Positions 22,028-31,514 of a stretch of 64,000 bases of DNA are shown one piece after another. The stretch is from positions 1,065,760,444 through 1,065,824,443 of the forward strand of contig CM066031.1 in the NCBI GenBank assembly GCA_033557465.1. The letters are read 5' to 3'. Every line of letters starts with the position of its first letter. Position 1 is the first letter of the stretch. The position numbers were made by a program, and so were the translations under genes. Under the pieces are notes generated by a model. The model ran no database searches. It saw nothing but the letters and a program-made list of their open reading frames with translations, and was not told the origin of the DNA. Source of the DNA: Ichthyophis bannanicus. Taxonomy: Eukaryota; Chordata; Amphibia; Gymnophiona; Ichthyophiidae.

Positions 22028-22262
22028 CTGTAACTATAAGGTGCCTCAGAAGGCACCCTATAAGGCGCCTTATAGGGCACCCTATAAAGTGCCTTCTGAG
22101 GCATCTTATGGTTACAGTCCGTATAAGGTGCCTTATAAGGTGTCCTATGGAGCGCCTTATAGGATGCCCTATAGGAGACACTATAGGGTGCCGTGGCGGA
22201 CAGTGCACTTTATAATGTGCCTTATGGAGTGCCTTATAGGGTGCCTTATGCAGCACCTTAGG
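22028..22262. repeat. Palindromic array of CCTATAAGGYGCC-like units
   Basis: About fifteen units of the form GCACCCTATAAGGCGCC, its complement and variants occur back to back. The left part (22028-22115) folds as a long imperfect hairpin whose outer arms are GTAACTATAAGGTGCCTC and GAGGCATCTTATGGTTAC. The block lies near the right end of the large TIR element. The frames across it encode arginine, tyrosine and proline repeats only and are not genes. Confidence 0.8.
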
Positions 22263-22374
22263 TTACGGCACGTGAGAGTGTGTTTGCTGGCAGCAATAAT
22301 TAAAATACAAATAAAATGCCTCAGGAAACAATACTTACATGTCAAAGCTGATGCCTCAGCCAGCCTTATGCATT

Positions 22375-22452
22375 AGGCACACTGGGGGATCAAACTCATG
22401 ACCCCTGTAACATCAGTCAGTGTATTAACCATTGTGCTACACTTCTGTTTCT
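22375..22452 (-). repeat. tRNA-like sequence (SINE head), minus strand
   Basis: On the minus strand it reads TGTAGCACAATGGTTAATAC (an A-box matching TRGYNNARNGG) and then GGTCATGAGTTTGATCCCCC (a B-box). It is the third tRNA-like block inside the large TIR element. Confidence 0.5.
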
Positions 22453-22653
22453 ATGCTTGGGTGTCTGTGCGCCTACTTAAGATTACCGCGCGGTAACGCG
22501 CTTAGCGGCGCTTTGCCCGATAATGTGCGCAGCAGCGTGCGTTATCGCGCGCTAATCCCATTTTGCTACTTTAGACTGAAACACCCACTCCTTATATGGC
22601 ATCCTGCACACTAACGCCGGGCGCACATTAAGAAGGTTTAGTAAACATACCCC

Positions 22654-22803
22654 TTTATGTCAGGTTTGCTTTCTATAAATAGACATAAGATGATTTATAT
22701 AACATTGGGCACTGAAAATGTCTATGTCTATTTTAATTTGTTTTATTGTATTTAATGCTTGTTTTAATTTGTTTTTATTTAGCTCAATGTGTGATAACAC
22801 TAT
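22654..22803 (+). mobile_element. Probable 3' untranslated part of the interrupted L2
   Basis: The AT-rich text with repeated TTTTAATTTGTTTT follows the TIR element and would be continuous with the L2 relic ending at 18669. It has no coding content. The link is positional inference. Confidence 0.3.
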
Positions 22804-22835
22804 GGGGTATGTTTACTAAAGCGTATTAGCTACTA
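22804..22835 (+). repeat. Second occurrence of the GGGGTATGTTTACTAAA terminus
   Basis: GGGGTATGTTTACTAAAGCG repeats the first 17 bases of the 3,984 bp element's terminus, then diverges. It is probably one end of another family member. I could not find a matching right end nearby, so the element is truncated or its partner end is lost. Confidence 0.55.
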
Positions 22836-23269
22836 CCATGGCAATAACATAAGATGATTGTGCCATGACAGCAGCCAATGCAGACCAGATGCAGACATTG
22901 CAGTAATTTTCTACGGTCTGCATTTTGCATGGTAACTGCAGGCTTGGGCGGGTTAGCGTGGAGAGTGGGCATGCCTGTAACACGTGATTAACGCAAATGT
23001 AAACAATGCATGGTATTTGCTGAATTTGCAGACACCGTGAGTACACCTAACACCACCTCAATGGGTAGTGATAGCTGCACCTGCACTGATGGCTGGCTGC
23101 GCTCCCTGCGTTTTCACCGCAGTATCTGCTGGAGGAATGTTGTGCATGCCCCCCAACAGATTCTGTGGGGCTTTTGCAACTAATGCTTGGCATTAGCTAT
23201 AAAAGTTGATCATGTTTTAGGAGACATGAAAATGGGACAACGAATGAGCTATGCAATTTAGCATGCCTG

Positions 23270-24180
23270 GCACATGACGAGCTCATGCTGTCACATTGAG
23301 ATGTAAGCAGGACAGCACAAATACCCACATCAGCACTGCCACACATGGGCACTTGGGACACTGCCGATTGATAGTCTCTACCACCGCCGTGCTTTTGCAC
23401 CAAAAGACTACCTTCCTGTTCCGCAAACGATCAGGCCATACTGCCAGGGCAACTACAAGAGGAAAGAGCTCTAAAAAGGCAACATTGCATGTCAACCCTG
23501 AAGCCTGCCACTCTATCGGCCAGGCCTCCATGCACCAGGCACCCTAGCAATATAGGCCGAAACCCCTACTGTGTGACTTTGGAAGTCGACCCCCCACTGA
23601 AACCAATCTTCTCAGCTTGTCTACCTTCTCCTGCAGCAGCTGCGCCACGAACGCTACAGAATCCAACTCTATCCCCAGAAACGTGAGATACGTTGCCGGA
23701 CCCATCTCCCCGCTGCCAGAGCCATCCCCTCAATAACTGTTAGCAGTGTAGCGCACGTATCTGACTGGTTGATCCCATAAATAGTAAATCGTCCAGATAG
23801 GCCTGTCTTCCGCACCAAGAACCAATGCAAAAAAGTGCTAAAGGACTCAAAATAGGCACAGGATATGGTGCAACCTATGGGCATGCACTTGTCAAAATAA
23901 TATCCATTTCCGAATTGAAACCCCATCAGTGGAAAAGCAGACGAATGTACTGGGAAGAGCTGAAAAGTGGATTTGATGTCCACCTTTGCCTTAAGTACCC
24001 CTGTCCCACATTTGCGCACAAGGGATACCGCAGCATCTAAGGAGGCGTACCTGACGGTACAAACCTCAGGCAGGATATGGTACTTTACCAAATCTTCAGG
24101 CAGGAAGGATAAGTTGTGTATCAACCTTAATTTTTCAGGTTCCTTTTTTTGGGACAACCCCCAGCAGGGAAATGACAAAG
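23270..24180 (-). pseudogene. Ngaro reverse transcriptase-RNase H, deleted and broken
   Basis: The frame at 24178-23669 contains KKEPEKLRLIHNLSFLPEDL, VRYASLDAAVSLVRKCG, KAKVDIKSTFQLFPVHSS and FDKCMPIGCTISCAYFESFS, the same series as the 59-63 kb copy. The YLDD catalytic box is lost, the region having become GRFTIYGINQSD. After a deletion near 23531-23700, the RNase H part resumes with CNVAFLELFPLVVALAVWPD and a degraded FWCKSTAVVETINR, where the second catalytic D is now K. Confidence 0.8.
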
Positions 24181-24569
24181 GGCTTTTTAAAGGGAGTCCT
24201 TAAAAGGCCCCATGATTTGGCCGAGTGTGCACTCAGCCTCCACTTTTCTGTGCACCACCTCCACAAGATGCCTCAACAATGCAGCATTCTTCACTGTCAT
24301 ATCCCTCACGCTACCTTGAAACGGAATGAGAAACCAAGCTCAAACCCCCGCTCCCTGTTCCCCATAAAGTAGGAGCCAGGGCTGCAAGACCTCAACCTTC
24401 GATGGGGTCAGGGCCAACTGCAATGTTGTGTCGTCACTTGCCGGCAGGCGGGGTCCCCTCATGCCTTTCCTACTGCATTTGGATACAGCATGACACAGGC
24501 GCAGTGGAACTTGCAGTCCGGTAACAGACAGGATGACTTGTTGAAGTACCAGCATAGGTCCCCGCCCCA

Positions 24570-25310
24570 GCCCTCATTTGGGGGGCCCAAGTCTCCCTAC
24601 TGTGCTCCGAAAGGACTGGGACTCTGCTGGTAGTACCGAGGCCCCACTCCTGGGCCCGGCCCCCCCTCTACCCAACAACCCACACTTAGCGGACATTTGT
24701 GTGAGCCACAAATTAATGTCCTTCGTCCCCCAAGACAAATGGATATTTTCCTCCATCACATCCCAAAAATCCTTGTTATAATTTAACCTGGCCCATCCTT
24801 CGTGGGCCTGAGAAGCTGCCACAATAGCATCCCTGTATGCTAATAATGCACTCTACTGCTCTGGAAAATAGTGCCCCCGCATGCTGGCAAGCCTCAGAAA
24901 GGTCCTTGTCCAGTTAAGCGTGTACTGGGACACCTTCCTCACCCGGCCAGATTTTTCATTGTCCTTCTGCTTCTTCCTGCTCTCCCCTGAATGCTTCCGC
25001 CCCTTGAGGAGCCTAAAAATATCATATCGCCTCTTCTTGGTCCTGTACCCTAGTTTTCATGGCATCCCTTCCCTGAGTACCAAATATGTGACAATGTAGG
25101 CATGCCACCCTCTTTGTCCACCCGAGTCAACCCCCTAGATGCTATCAATGACCTGCTAGATGATGTGGAAGATGACAACAATGTTGTGCCGACACCAATG
25201 GACATGTTTGCCCTTAGCCCTTGCCTTCCTCCCTTCCCCATGTGCCAGCCCAGAGACCTGGTCACACCTGGAGCCACGCCCACCCTCATTTGCATGCTCA
25301 CCTGTCACCT
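24570..25310 (-). pseudogene. Ngaro Gag-like protein, broken
   Basis: Minus-strand frames give DIFRLLKGRKHSGESRKKQK and AASQAHEGWARLNYNKDFWD followed by LSWGTKDINLWLTQMSAKCG. These align with the Gag of the 59-63 kb element. At least one stop lies between the two parts. The N-terminal serine-rich stretch near 25100-25200 resembles the serine-rich N-terminus of the other copy. Confidence 0.7.
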
Positions 25311-25600
25311 GAGCCAACAACCTGGGTTCCGCGGGAGGCTGGCTGCTCTGTGCTGGGATGTTCTGTGCCGACATCATATCGGAGGACCCATCAGCAGCCA
25401 AGCGAGCTTGCTCCATAATGCCCAGTCCGACCCTCTGAATTTGATCCCGGCTCTCTGTTCTACTGCCACCTGGGGAGAAGATAATGTCCAAAAACTGGCA
25501 GGCCCTGTACCAGGCACACTGCACCCGGCCGATGCCCACACATTGTATTTTGCCACCCCAAGTCATAGATAAAGACCTCGGCCCCCCCCCCCACAACCCA

Positions 25601-26940
25601 GGAGGCAGTTATATCTACTGCCGCAGACCCAAAGCCCCCATCACCTGACAGCGGCCAGCCCCCAACTCCATAGCACCAACCCCCAGGGTACCCAGGTACC
25701 AACGGTCCCTGGCCCGGGGGTGCAGCAGTCATCAACTCTAGGGAATATGCGGGAGTCAGGCTGCCCCAGGGCCAATGCAGCCCACTCCCCTCCCAGCCCA
25801 GCACAGATGATCAGCCCCCATGCCCCCAAACACCTGTCCCCCTGTACTGACCCTCACACCTCAAGACTCACATCGCAGCTCACCCCATTCCTGAACCAAC
25901 CCATTGACCCTCCCCTAGACCACTTTAACCACTTCCTGCTTCCTCCCCACCTGCACTATTCCAGACTCCCCTGTGTTCCCCTACACCTCCTCGCCCCCTA
26001 CTCCCCCTGCCCCCAGCCACTAACACCCGCAGCACCTCTCCCTTCTACAAGTCCGCCTGCATTCCACACTACTCTCCCCTTCCTGCTCCCTTCCTTTGCT
26101 GGCATCTGTCCCTGCCTTCTGGAATCCCTCACAGCACTAGTCAATGACACAGTATCCCCCCCCCCCGACACTCCCCACACCTGTCTACCTCCTTGAGTGC
26201 CCCGCAGGATGGAAGGGGACATTTCCCACCTCCTGCGATGCATCTGTCCCACCCTCCATGCGCCCAGTCATTGAATCTTCCATGTGCACTGCTGGCCCGG
26301 TTCCTCCCCCAGCGCCCCGATATGGCCTCCATGCCAACATTTGGCCCGTCTCACCCAAGGCTCTGCTGTGCCACATGCCTCCGCCGCAGGGAATAAGACC
26401 CCACTCACCATCACCTTGCTCTGCCCCTACAGGCCTGTGATTTGCTGCTTCCCTGGCGCTGCGACAGCGGTCAGCTCCAGAGGGTGGTTAGCGACAGCGG
26501 CAACGAAGCTGTCAGGCACAGGTGAGGGAAAGCGAGGTATGCCTACAGCAAATTCACTCTTCTTGCCTGCCAGCCATTCAATGCTGCTGCCTACTGCCCA
26601 TCTTCTCATGGGTATAGGAGGGGACTGGTCCAGCGGGGCTAAGCCCACCCAGCCCTCTCCCCCTCTGACACCACTCTGGCCGCCAATCAAATCACCCTGC
26701 ATCACTTTGCAGGGCGATTTGAATTGCTTGACCCCCGTTGCCCTAGACACATGATTCCACCCCCCCCCCCCCCTTTTCCCCTCCTCCACCATCTTCGGGC
26801 CAACAGGTGCCAGGCCCCCAGTTACCATCAGCCCCAGGAGCTTGGCCCTGTGGCCTACTCCATATTTGGGTAAAAAGCAGCTTGTGCTCATGTGGGCAGT
26901 TTCTCCAAATGAGTTAGTTTTGTACATACCATGACAGCAA
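25601..26940. other. C-rich stretch, no recognised gene
   Basis: The plus strand is pyrimidine-rich with C runs at about 26157-26166 and 26758-26773. Long proline-rich frames on the plus strand and glycine-rich frames on the minus strand follow from composition. It may include the 5' leader of the Ngaro relic. No motif supports a gene. Confidence 0.4.
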
Positions 26941-26989
26941 TGAACCTCACTCCTAAACCAGGGAGTATGCAGTATGATCTCAGTATTCT

Positions 26990-27205
26990 GTGTGCCTTCA
27001 AGTCAATGCTGACTCTTGGTGACCCAGCAGCTCCTGAGTTTTCTTGGCAGTGTGACCAAGCATAAATTGACAGGCCTTTATACTGGGGTAATGGGGGTTA
27101 AATTACCTGCCCAAGGCCACAAGGAGTGCTAGTGGTAATCAAACGCTGGTCTTCTGATTACAAAGTCAATGCTCTAACCATTAAGCTACATGGAGTGAAG
27201 GAGTA
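26990..27205 (-). mobile_element. tRNA-SINE with BovB-type tail, minus copy
   Basis: On the minus strand the head has GTAGCTTAATGGTTAGAGCA (A-box) and GACCAGCGTTTGATTACCAC (B-box region). Then come the CORE text CCTTGTGGCCTTGGGCAGG and a 3' end GGGTCACCAAGAGTCAGC with ATTGACTTGAAGGCACAC. That 3' text parallels the BovB end GGTCGCCATGAGTCGACTCC. It faces the next copy head to head. Confidence 0.8.
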
Positions 27206-27400
27206 GCCTAATGGCTAGAGCACTAGCTTGATAACCAAGAGACCAGGATTTGATTCCACTGGTATTCCTTGTGGCCTTGGGCAAGCCACTTTACCCTCTA
27301 TTGCCTTGGAAGAAAGGCCTGACAATCTACTTCCAGTCACACTGCTAAGAAAGCCCAGGAGCTACTGGATTGCCAGGAGTCACCATTGACTCAAAGGCAC
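27206..27400 (+). mobile_element. tRNA-SINE with BovB-type tail, plus copy
   Basis: It begins GAGTAGCCTAATGGCTAGAG (A-box), has GACCAGGATTTGATTCCACT (B-box), the CORE text CCTTGTGGCCTTGGGCAAGC, and ends GCCAGGAGTCACCATTGACT with CAAAGGCACACATTG. It is the same family as the adjacent minus copy. Together they form an inverted pair with arms of about 190 bp. Confidence 0.8.
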
Positions 27401-28687
27401 ACATTGTATTTTGCAAGGAGAACTTCTTACTGGAGTTCATAAGATGTAACATGTATAGGCAACTTGCCAAGGTGCAATTGGAAATTCCTCTTAATCAGGC
27501 CCATAGCACCAATATGATGGGAAATATTTCTCTGTCTTTCTTCATTAATCTCTGCTTGGTCTCTGACTGTATTTCTTGTGCTCATCTCTGTGGATAAATG
27601 AATGGTATTCATTGTTTGTTTATGGTGGCATTTTCTCCTGCATGCTTTGAATATATATACTTATTTTTACAAATACCTCCTGAATATTTGATTTTATGAC
27701 AGCTGCTTTTTAGGTTTTCACAAGGGACAAGTAAGAATTGGGAGAATCCACCTCAGGCAATGCTTTTCTGAATATTTCATATTGTAGCATCTTAAAACCA
27801 GTGTACTATAAGATATGTAGCCAGAATTTTTTTTTAAGTAAACCACACTGATTTTCAACCTATTTGCTGTGGCCAAAATTTGTATTTTGCAGTCTTGCAT
27901 TGAATTTTGAAACTGCTGTTTTAATGTAACAACTGTCAAACTTAGCAAAGTGCATGAGGAACCAGTTTGAATGGAAAATATGTGATAAAAATTCAAATTT
28001 CCGTTTTTAAACATAGTATTATTGTTTGATTGCTCAAATAAATCTGGTCTTCACAGAATACAACAATAATTTTACACTTTACATGAAAATAAGCATAAAA
28101 GTTCAAATTATAAAATAAATTTAAAATTGAAATTAAATAGGAAAAAAGAGAAGTCTAGCCTGATGCCCCAGTGCCATCATGAGCCGTTAGCATCGTTACA
28201 ACCTTAATTAGGAATGCGCGATGTCAATTCAAATCATAACAGGCCAATTCTGAAAAGTAAAAAAAGAAAGAAAAAGAGGAGGTGGGGAATGAAGGAAATG
28301 GCAGGAGTGTGTGAGACTATAAAAGAGCGAGAGAAGCTATTGCGAGAGATTAATGAAGAAAAATAAAAATTGAAGAAATGAGAGAAAGACGAGCAAAGTA
28401 TTCTTAGGAGAAGAAACGTGAAGGCAGATAGGAAGCTTAAGAGAAGACCAAGGACAAGCAGAGGCACAGGACTGAAGTTAAACTACAGACACAACGGCTG
28501 GAAAATGGTTTTCATTTAGTGCTAGCTGGGCTGAGTCAAGCGTAGGAGCAGCTGGTATTCCACCCTTCTGCTTCCCTGTGGTTGCCAGGATAAATAATGT
28601 ATTTTACTGGAAGGACATGGGGCGGCAGGAGGGAGTTGTAGTATGTGTTGCCATGACCTGAAAAATCTCTTACGAATTGCTCCTCTT
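27401..28687. other. AT-rich stretch, no recognised gene
   Basis: I see no element signature or supported frame. A run of A-rich sequence at 28250-28480 gives a leucine/phenylalanine-rich shadow frame on the minus strand. Confidence 0.4.
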
Positions 28688-29235
28688 TAGGAATGTACAT
28701 TCGTTTGAAATAACACTGGAAATGTCAACAACATTTTCTATATCATTTTATGTTGTTTTCGAATGAAAACAAAAGAAAACACCCTGAAATGTCATCACTT
28801 TCCATCTGTTAACAGTGCACACTATCGAGCACTAGTGCATACTATGGGCTAATAGTGTACCACTCTCTAACCTTAACATGCGATCGTATGATATCCCAGG
28901 ATATACCATTGTAAATAGTTGTTGACTGATCATGTAATTGTTCACTTTGTTTTCCTATATTTTTTTCCTATATTTCCTTGTTGCTTTGTTCCATGTAAAC
29001 AGCTGAAACATACTGCCACGTTGTTTTATGTAAACCGTCTTGATTTGTAGAAAGACGGTATATAAAATCTGTTAAATAAATAAATAATAGTGCATGCTAA
29101 TAAGCAATAGTGCTCACTGTGCACAAGTTAATGACATTTCCCATGAAACAAAATTTGAAACAAGACAAAACTAAAAATACTGCATACAACATGGGAAACT
29201 AAACAAAATGAAAATTTTTGGACTGCACACCCTTA
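28688..29235. mobile_element. hAT-type MITE, TAGGRATG family, with L2 insertion
   Basis: The unit begins TAGGAATGTACATTCG and its other end on the opposite strand begins TAAGGGTGTGCAGTCC. A perfect 8 bp duplication, CTCCTCTT, flanks it at 28680-28687 and 29236-29243. The original element was about 320 bp; the excess is an L2 3' end at 28858-29084. A smaller relative lies at 42648-42839. Confidence 0.8.
28858..29084 (+). mobile_element. L2-type 3' end inserted in a MITE
   Basis: The fragment ends GTAAACCGTCTTGATTTG, a short loop, AGACGGTATATAAAATC and TAAATAAA, the L2-type hairpin tail. TAATAGTG flanks it at 28850-28857 and 29085-29092, an 8 bp target duplication. It is therefore younger than the surrounding hAT MITE. 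Confidence 0.8.
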
Positions 29236-29674
29236 CTCCTCTTTAGTAGCTCTGTTATGAAGAGGACTTATGGTCAAGTTTCAAAAAGAGAGATAAATGA
29301 GGAAGAACACCATCTCCCTTTTTAATACAAATTCAAGCCATTCTCCCATTAAATTCTTTGGCGGAGAGCAATCTTATACAGCCTTGACTAGATTTGTGTT
29401 TTTGAGATGTTAAAAGGCTCTTTGGATGTCAAACCTCAGTGGTGTGTAAATTAATGAATGGTAGTGAAAGAGACAAAAATTTAGAATTTGCCAGCTTTAA
29501 AAGTTAACTGCTCTCTCAGCTCTCTGCCTAGCTTCTTTGGTTGTGCACAAACTATCTGGGGGACTCCTGCATACCCTTTATCCACCCACCACATTTTGGG
29601 GGGCAGACATTACCATACTAAATTATATGATCGCTTGTTATCTTAGATTTTTTTTAAACTCTTTTTTTGTTCTT

Positions 29675-29756
29675 GTTGTTTATCTTTGCTAGATTGCATG
29701 CTCTGAAGAGAAGGAACTGTTTATTATGTATCTCTCTTCAAATCGCTGCATAAAAT
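29675..29756 (+). mobile_element. L2/CORE-type 3' fragment
   Basis: The text TAGATTGCATGCTCTGAAG and AGAAGGAACTGTTTATTATG resembles the 'gattgtaagctc...caggga' part of L2-type and CORE-SINE 3' ends. It immediately precedes a SINE. Confidence 0.35.
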
Positions 29757-29955
29757 TTGATATGCACTATGCACCCAAGAGATCTGGGTTTGATTCCCAC
29801 TGGCACTTCTTGTGACCTTAGGCAAGTCACTTTACACTCCTTGCCTAGGAAAAAAAGGCCTGGCAATCTATTTCCGGTCGTATCTTATCAAGAAAATCCA
29901 GGGGCTGCTGGGTCACCAGGAGTCAGCACTGACTTGGTGGCACTAAAAAAAAATG
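29757..29955 (+). mobile_element. tRNA-SINE with BovB-type tail
   Basis: The head is truncated but retains the B-box GGGTTTGATTCCCACT. The CORE text CTTGTGACCTTAGGCAAGTC follows. The 3' end GGGTCACCAGGAGTCAGCAC with TGACTTGGTGGCACTAAA and an A run matches the BovB-like tail of the two SINEs at 27 kb. Confidence 0.8.
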
Positions 29956-30199
29956 TAGTATACTAACTTATTTGTTCATGTATTTATTTAAAAGACATTT
30001 ACAATTGGGTCAGCATTATTGGCATGCTTGCATTTTAGGTATGTTGTGTACAATATCTTGAGAAATAATTGGAAATATTCTAACTGTATGTCATCGTAAT
30101 ATTCTAATAGCATATTCAAAGGTATACAACAAAAACAAAAGATGTCTGTGCAACTTAAATGTAACAATTTCTGAGAAAAAAATAAACAAAATATGACCT

Positions 30200-31195
30200 G
30201 GACAGGATTAATGGCATCCTTCACTAATATTTGATTGCACAACCCTTGGCAGTGATGACAGCCTTCAAACGTTTCATGTAGCCATCTATAAGTTTCATAC
30301 ATCTGTCTGCTGGTAGTTTCTCCCACTCTTCAACTGCGATTTGTTCCAGCTCATGAATGTTTCCAGGATTCCTTTTAACAATGGCAGATTTCAGCTCTTT
30401 CCAAAGGTACTTGATTAGATTAAGAATAGGATTCATTGCTGGTCAGTTTAAAACAGTCCATTTGTTCCTTGTTAACCCTTCTTTTATACTTTTGGATGTA
30501 TGTTTTGGGTCATTGTCCTGCTGGATGACCTATGACCTTTGACCATGACCTAGCTTTCTGACACTAGGTAGCACATTTTTCTCCAAAATGCCTTGATAGT
30601 CCTCTGACTTCATGATGCCTTTAATACGTTCCAGGCCTCCAGTTCCTGAGGCAGCAAAGCAGCCCTACAACATTATGGAACCTCCTCCATATTTAACTGT
30701 AAGAAGGAAGCTTTTTTCCTTATCAGCTTCATTTCTTTGCCTGTAAATGTATCACTGGTCTGCATTGCCAAAGAGCTCAAGTTTGGTTTCATCTGTCCAC
30801 AGAACATTTTCCTAGAAGGACTGTGGTTTCTCAAGATGGGTTTGGGCAAAGATCAGGCCTGCCTTTTTATGTCTATCTTTGAGCAGTGGGGTCGTCCTTG
30901 GCCTTCACCTTATGAAGTCCTTCTTTGTTTAGTGTGCAGTGTATGGTGTGGGTTGAAACTACCACTCCAGATTCCTCCAGGTCAATCTTAAGCTCTTTGG
31001 ATATTGTATGTGGTGTTTTTCCAACAGTTCACACTAACCTCAAAGACTTCTTGGATTAATTTTTCTCTTCTCACCATGACCTGGGAGATTCTTGACAGTT
31101 CCATGAGCAGAAAACATCTTAATAACACTGTGAACTGTAGATACAAAAATGCGAAGATCTTTGGAGATGGCATTGTACCCCTTTGAAGTTTGATG
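30200..31195 (-). pseudogene. Tc1/mariner transposase, decayed
   Basis: The minus strand reads a Tc1-type transposase. It has a helix-turn-helix part KGYNAISKDLRIFVSTVHSV, then LWTDETKLELFG (first catalytic D), GGGSIML and GCFAASGTGG, QQDNDPKHTSKSIKEGL (second D), and a C-terminus with KYLWKELKSAIVKRNPGNI. The third catalytic residue, expected in NPIENLW, is not seen and the region reads NPILNLIKYLW. Many stops are present. The N-terminus is cut off by Penelope-like sequence at 31196. Such enzymes move DNA by cut-and-paste into TA sites. Confidence 0.8.
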
Positions 31196-31445
31196 TTTGT
31201 GTGTTAATTGGAGACATTGTGAAACCATTGGAGCAGCCAAAACCTGAGAATTTATACGTGACCGATGCTCCAACAAACGCCTCTTAATGGGACAAGAGGT
31301 TCTCCCCACATATTTGAGCTGACATGGGCAAACGATAACGTATACTATGAAAGAGGACAAACATGAAGTTTTATGATGTAATGCATACATAATACCCAAT
31401 TGTAAATCTGTCCAATATTCACCTTCTAACGTAGTATGATTTCTG
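31196..31445 (-). pseudogene. Penelope-like element GIY-YIG endonuclease part
   Basis: The minus strand reads FIVYVIVCPCQLKYVGRTSC, then PIKRRLLEHRSRINSQVL and PMVSQCLQLTHKHQ. This is the GIY-YIG nuclease region that ends Penelope-like polymerases, with VYV and YVG in place of GIY and YIG, followed by the conserved R and E. It joins the Tc1 relic directly. Its last 63 bp are duplicated in inverted orientation at 31452-31514. Confidence 0.75.
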
Positions 31446-31514
31446 TCATACTCACGTATAAATTCTCAGGTTTTGACCACTCCAATGGTTTCACATTGTC
31501 TCCAATTAACACAC
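31199..31514. repeat. 63 bp inverted repeat within the Penelope-like relic
   Basis: The arm at 31199-31261 is complementary to 31452-31514 with four mismatches over 63 positions. The arms encode the same protein segment, SRINSQVL to CLQLTH, on opposite strands. The 190 bp between them contains the upstream part of the endonuclease on the minus strand. Confidence 0.85.

Larger units (their letters stand above)
18670..22653. mobile_element. 3,984 bp element with perfect 33 bp terminal inverted repeats, no transposase seen
   Basis: The left terminus (18670-18702, starting GGGGTATGTTTACTAAACC) and right terminus (22621-22653) are exactly complementary over 33 bp. TTT flanks both ends (18667-18669 and 22654-22656), compatible with a 3 bp target duplication. 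The subterminal regions are rich in GCGC and TTAACGCG-type palindromes. The interior holds tRNA-like SINE heads, a hAT-like relic and a palindromic array, but no open frame has a recognisable transposase. It is probably a large non-autonomous DNA transposon; the 3 bp duplication and G-rich terminus would fit PIF/Harbinger, which is inference. Confidence 0.75.
23195..25600 (-). mobile_element. Ngaro-type retrotransposon relic
   Basis: The minus strand carries, in order, a Gag-like segment, reverse transcriptase and part of RNase H. All closely resemble the better preserved element at 59.0-63.5 kb. The recombinase and hydrolase genes are not visible; the sequence below 23195 has no matching frame. 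There is a deletion between the RT palm and RNase H. Termini are not resolved. Confidence 0.75.

Noticed and set aside
21990..22376. 128-residue frame with repeated APYKVPY-like units
   Set aside because: It is the translation of the palindromic array; both strands give similar repeats, so it reflects DNA structure and not a gene.
25102..26754. Proline-rich plus-strand frames over 150 residues
   Set aside because: They follow from pyrimidine-rich composition and overlap the Ngaro relic in antisense.
31040..31399. A single 119-residue frame joining endonuclease and transposase sequence
   Set aside because: It is a fortuitous read-through across the junction of a Penelope-like relic and a Tc1 relic, not a fusion gene.
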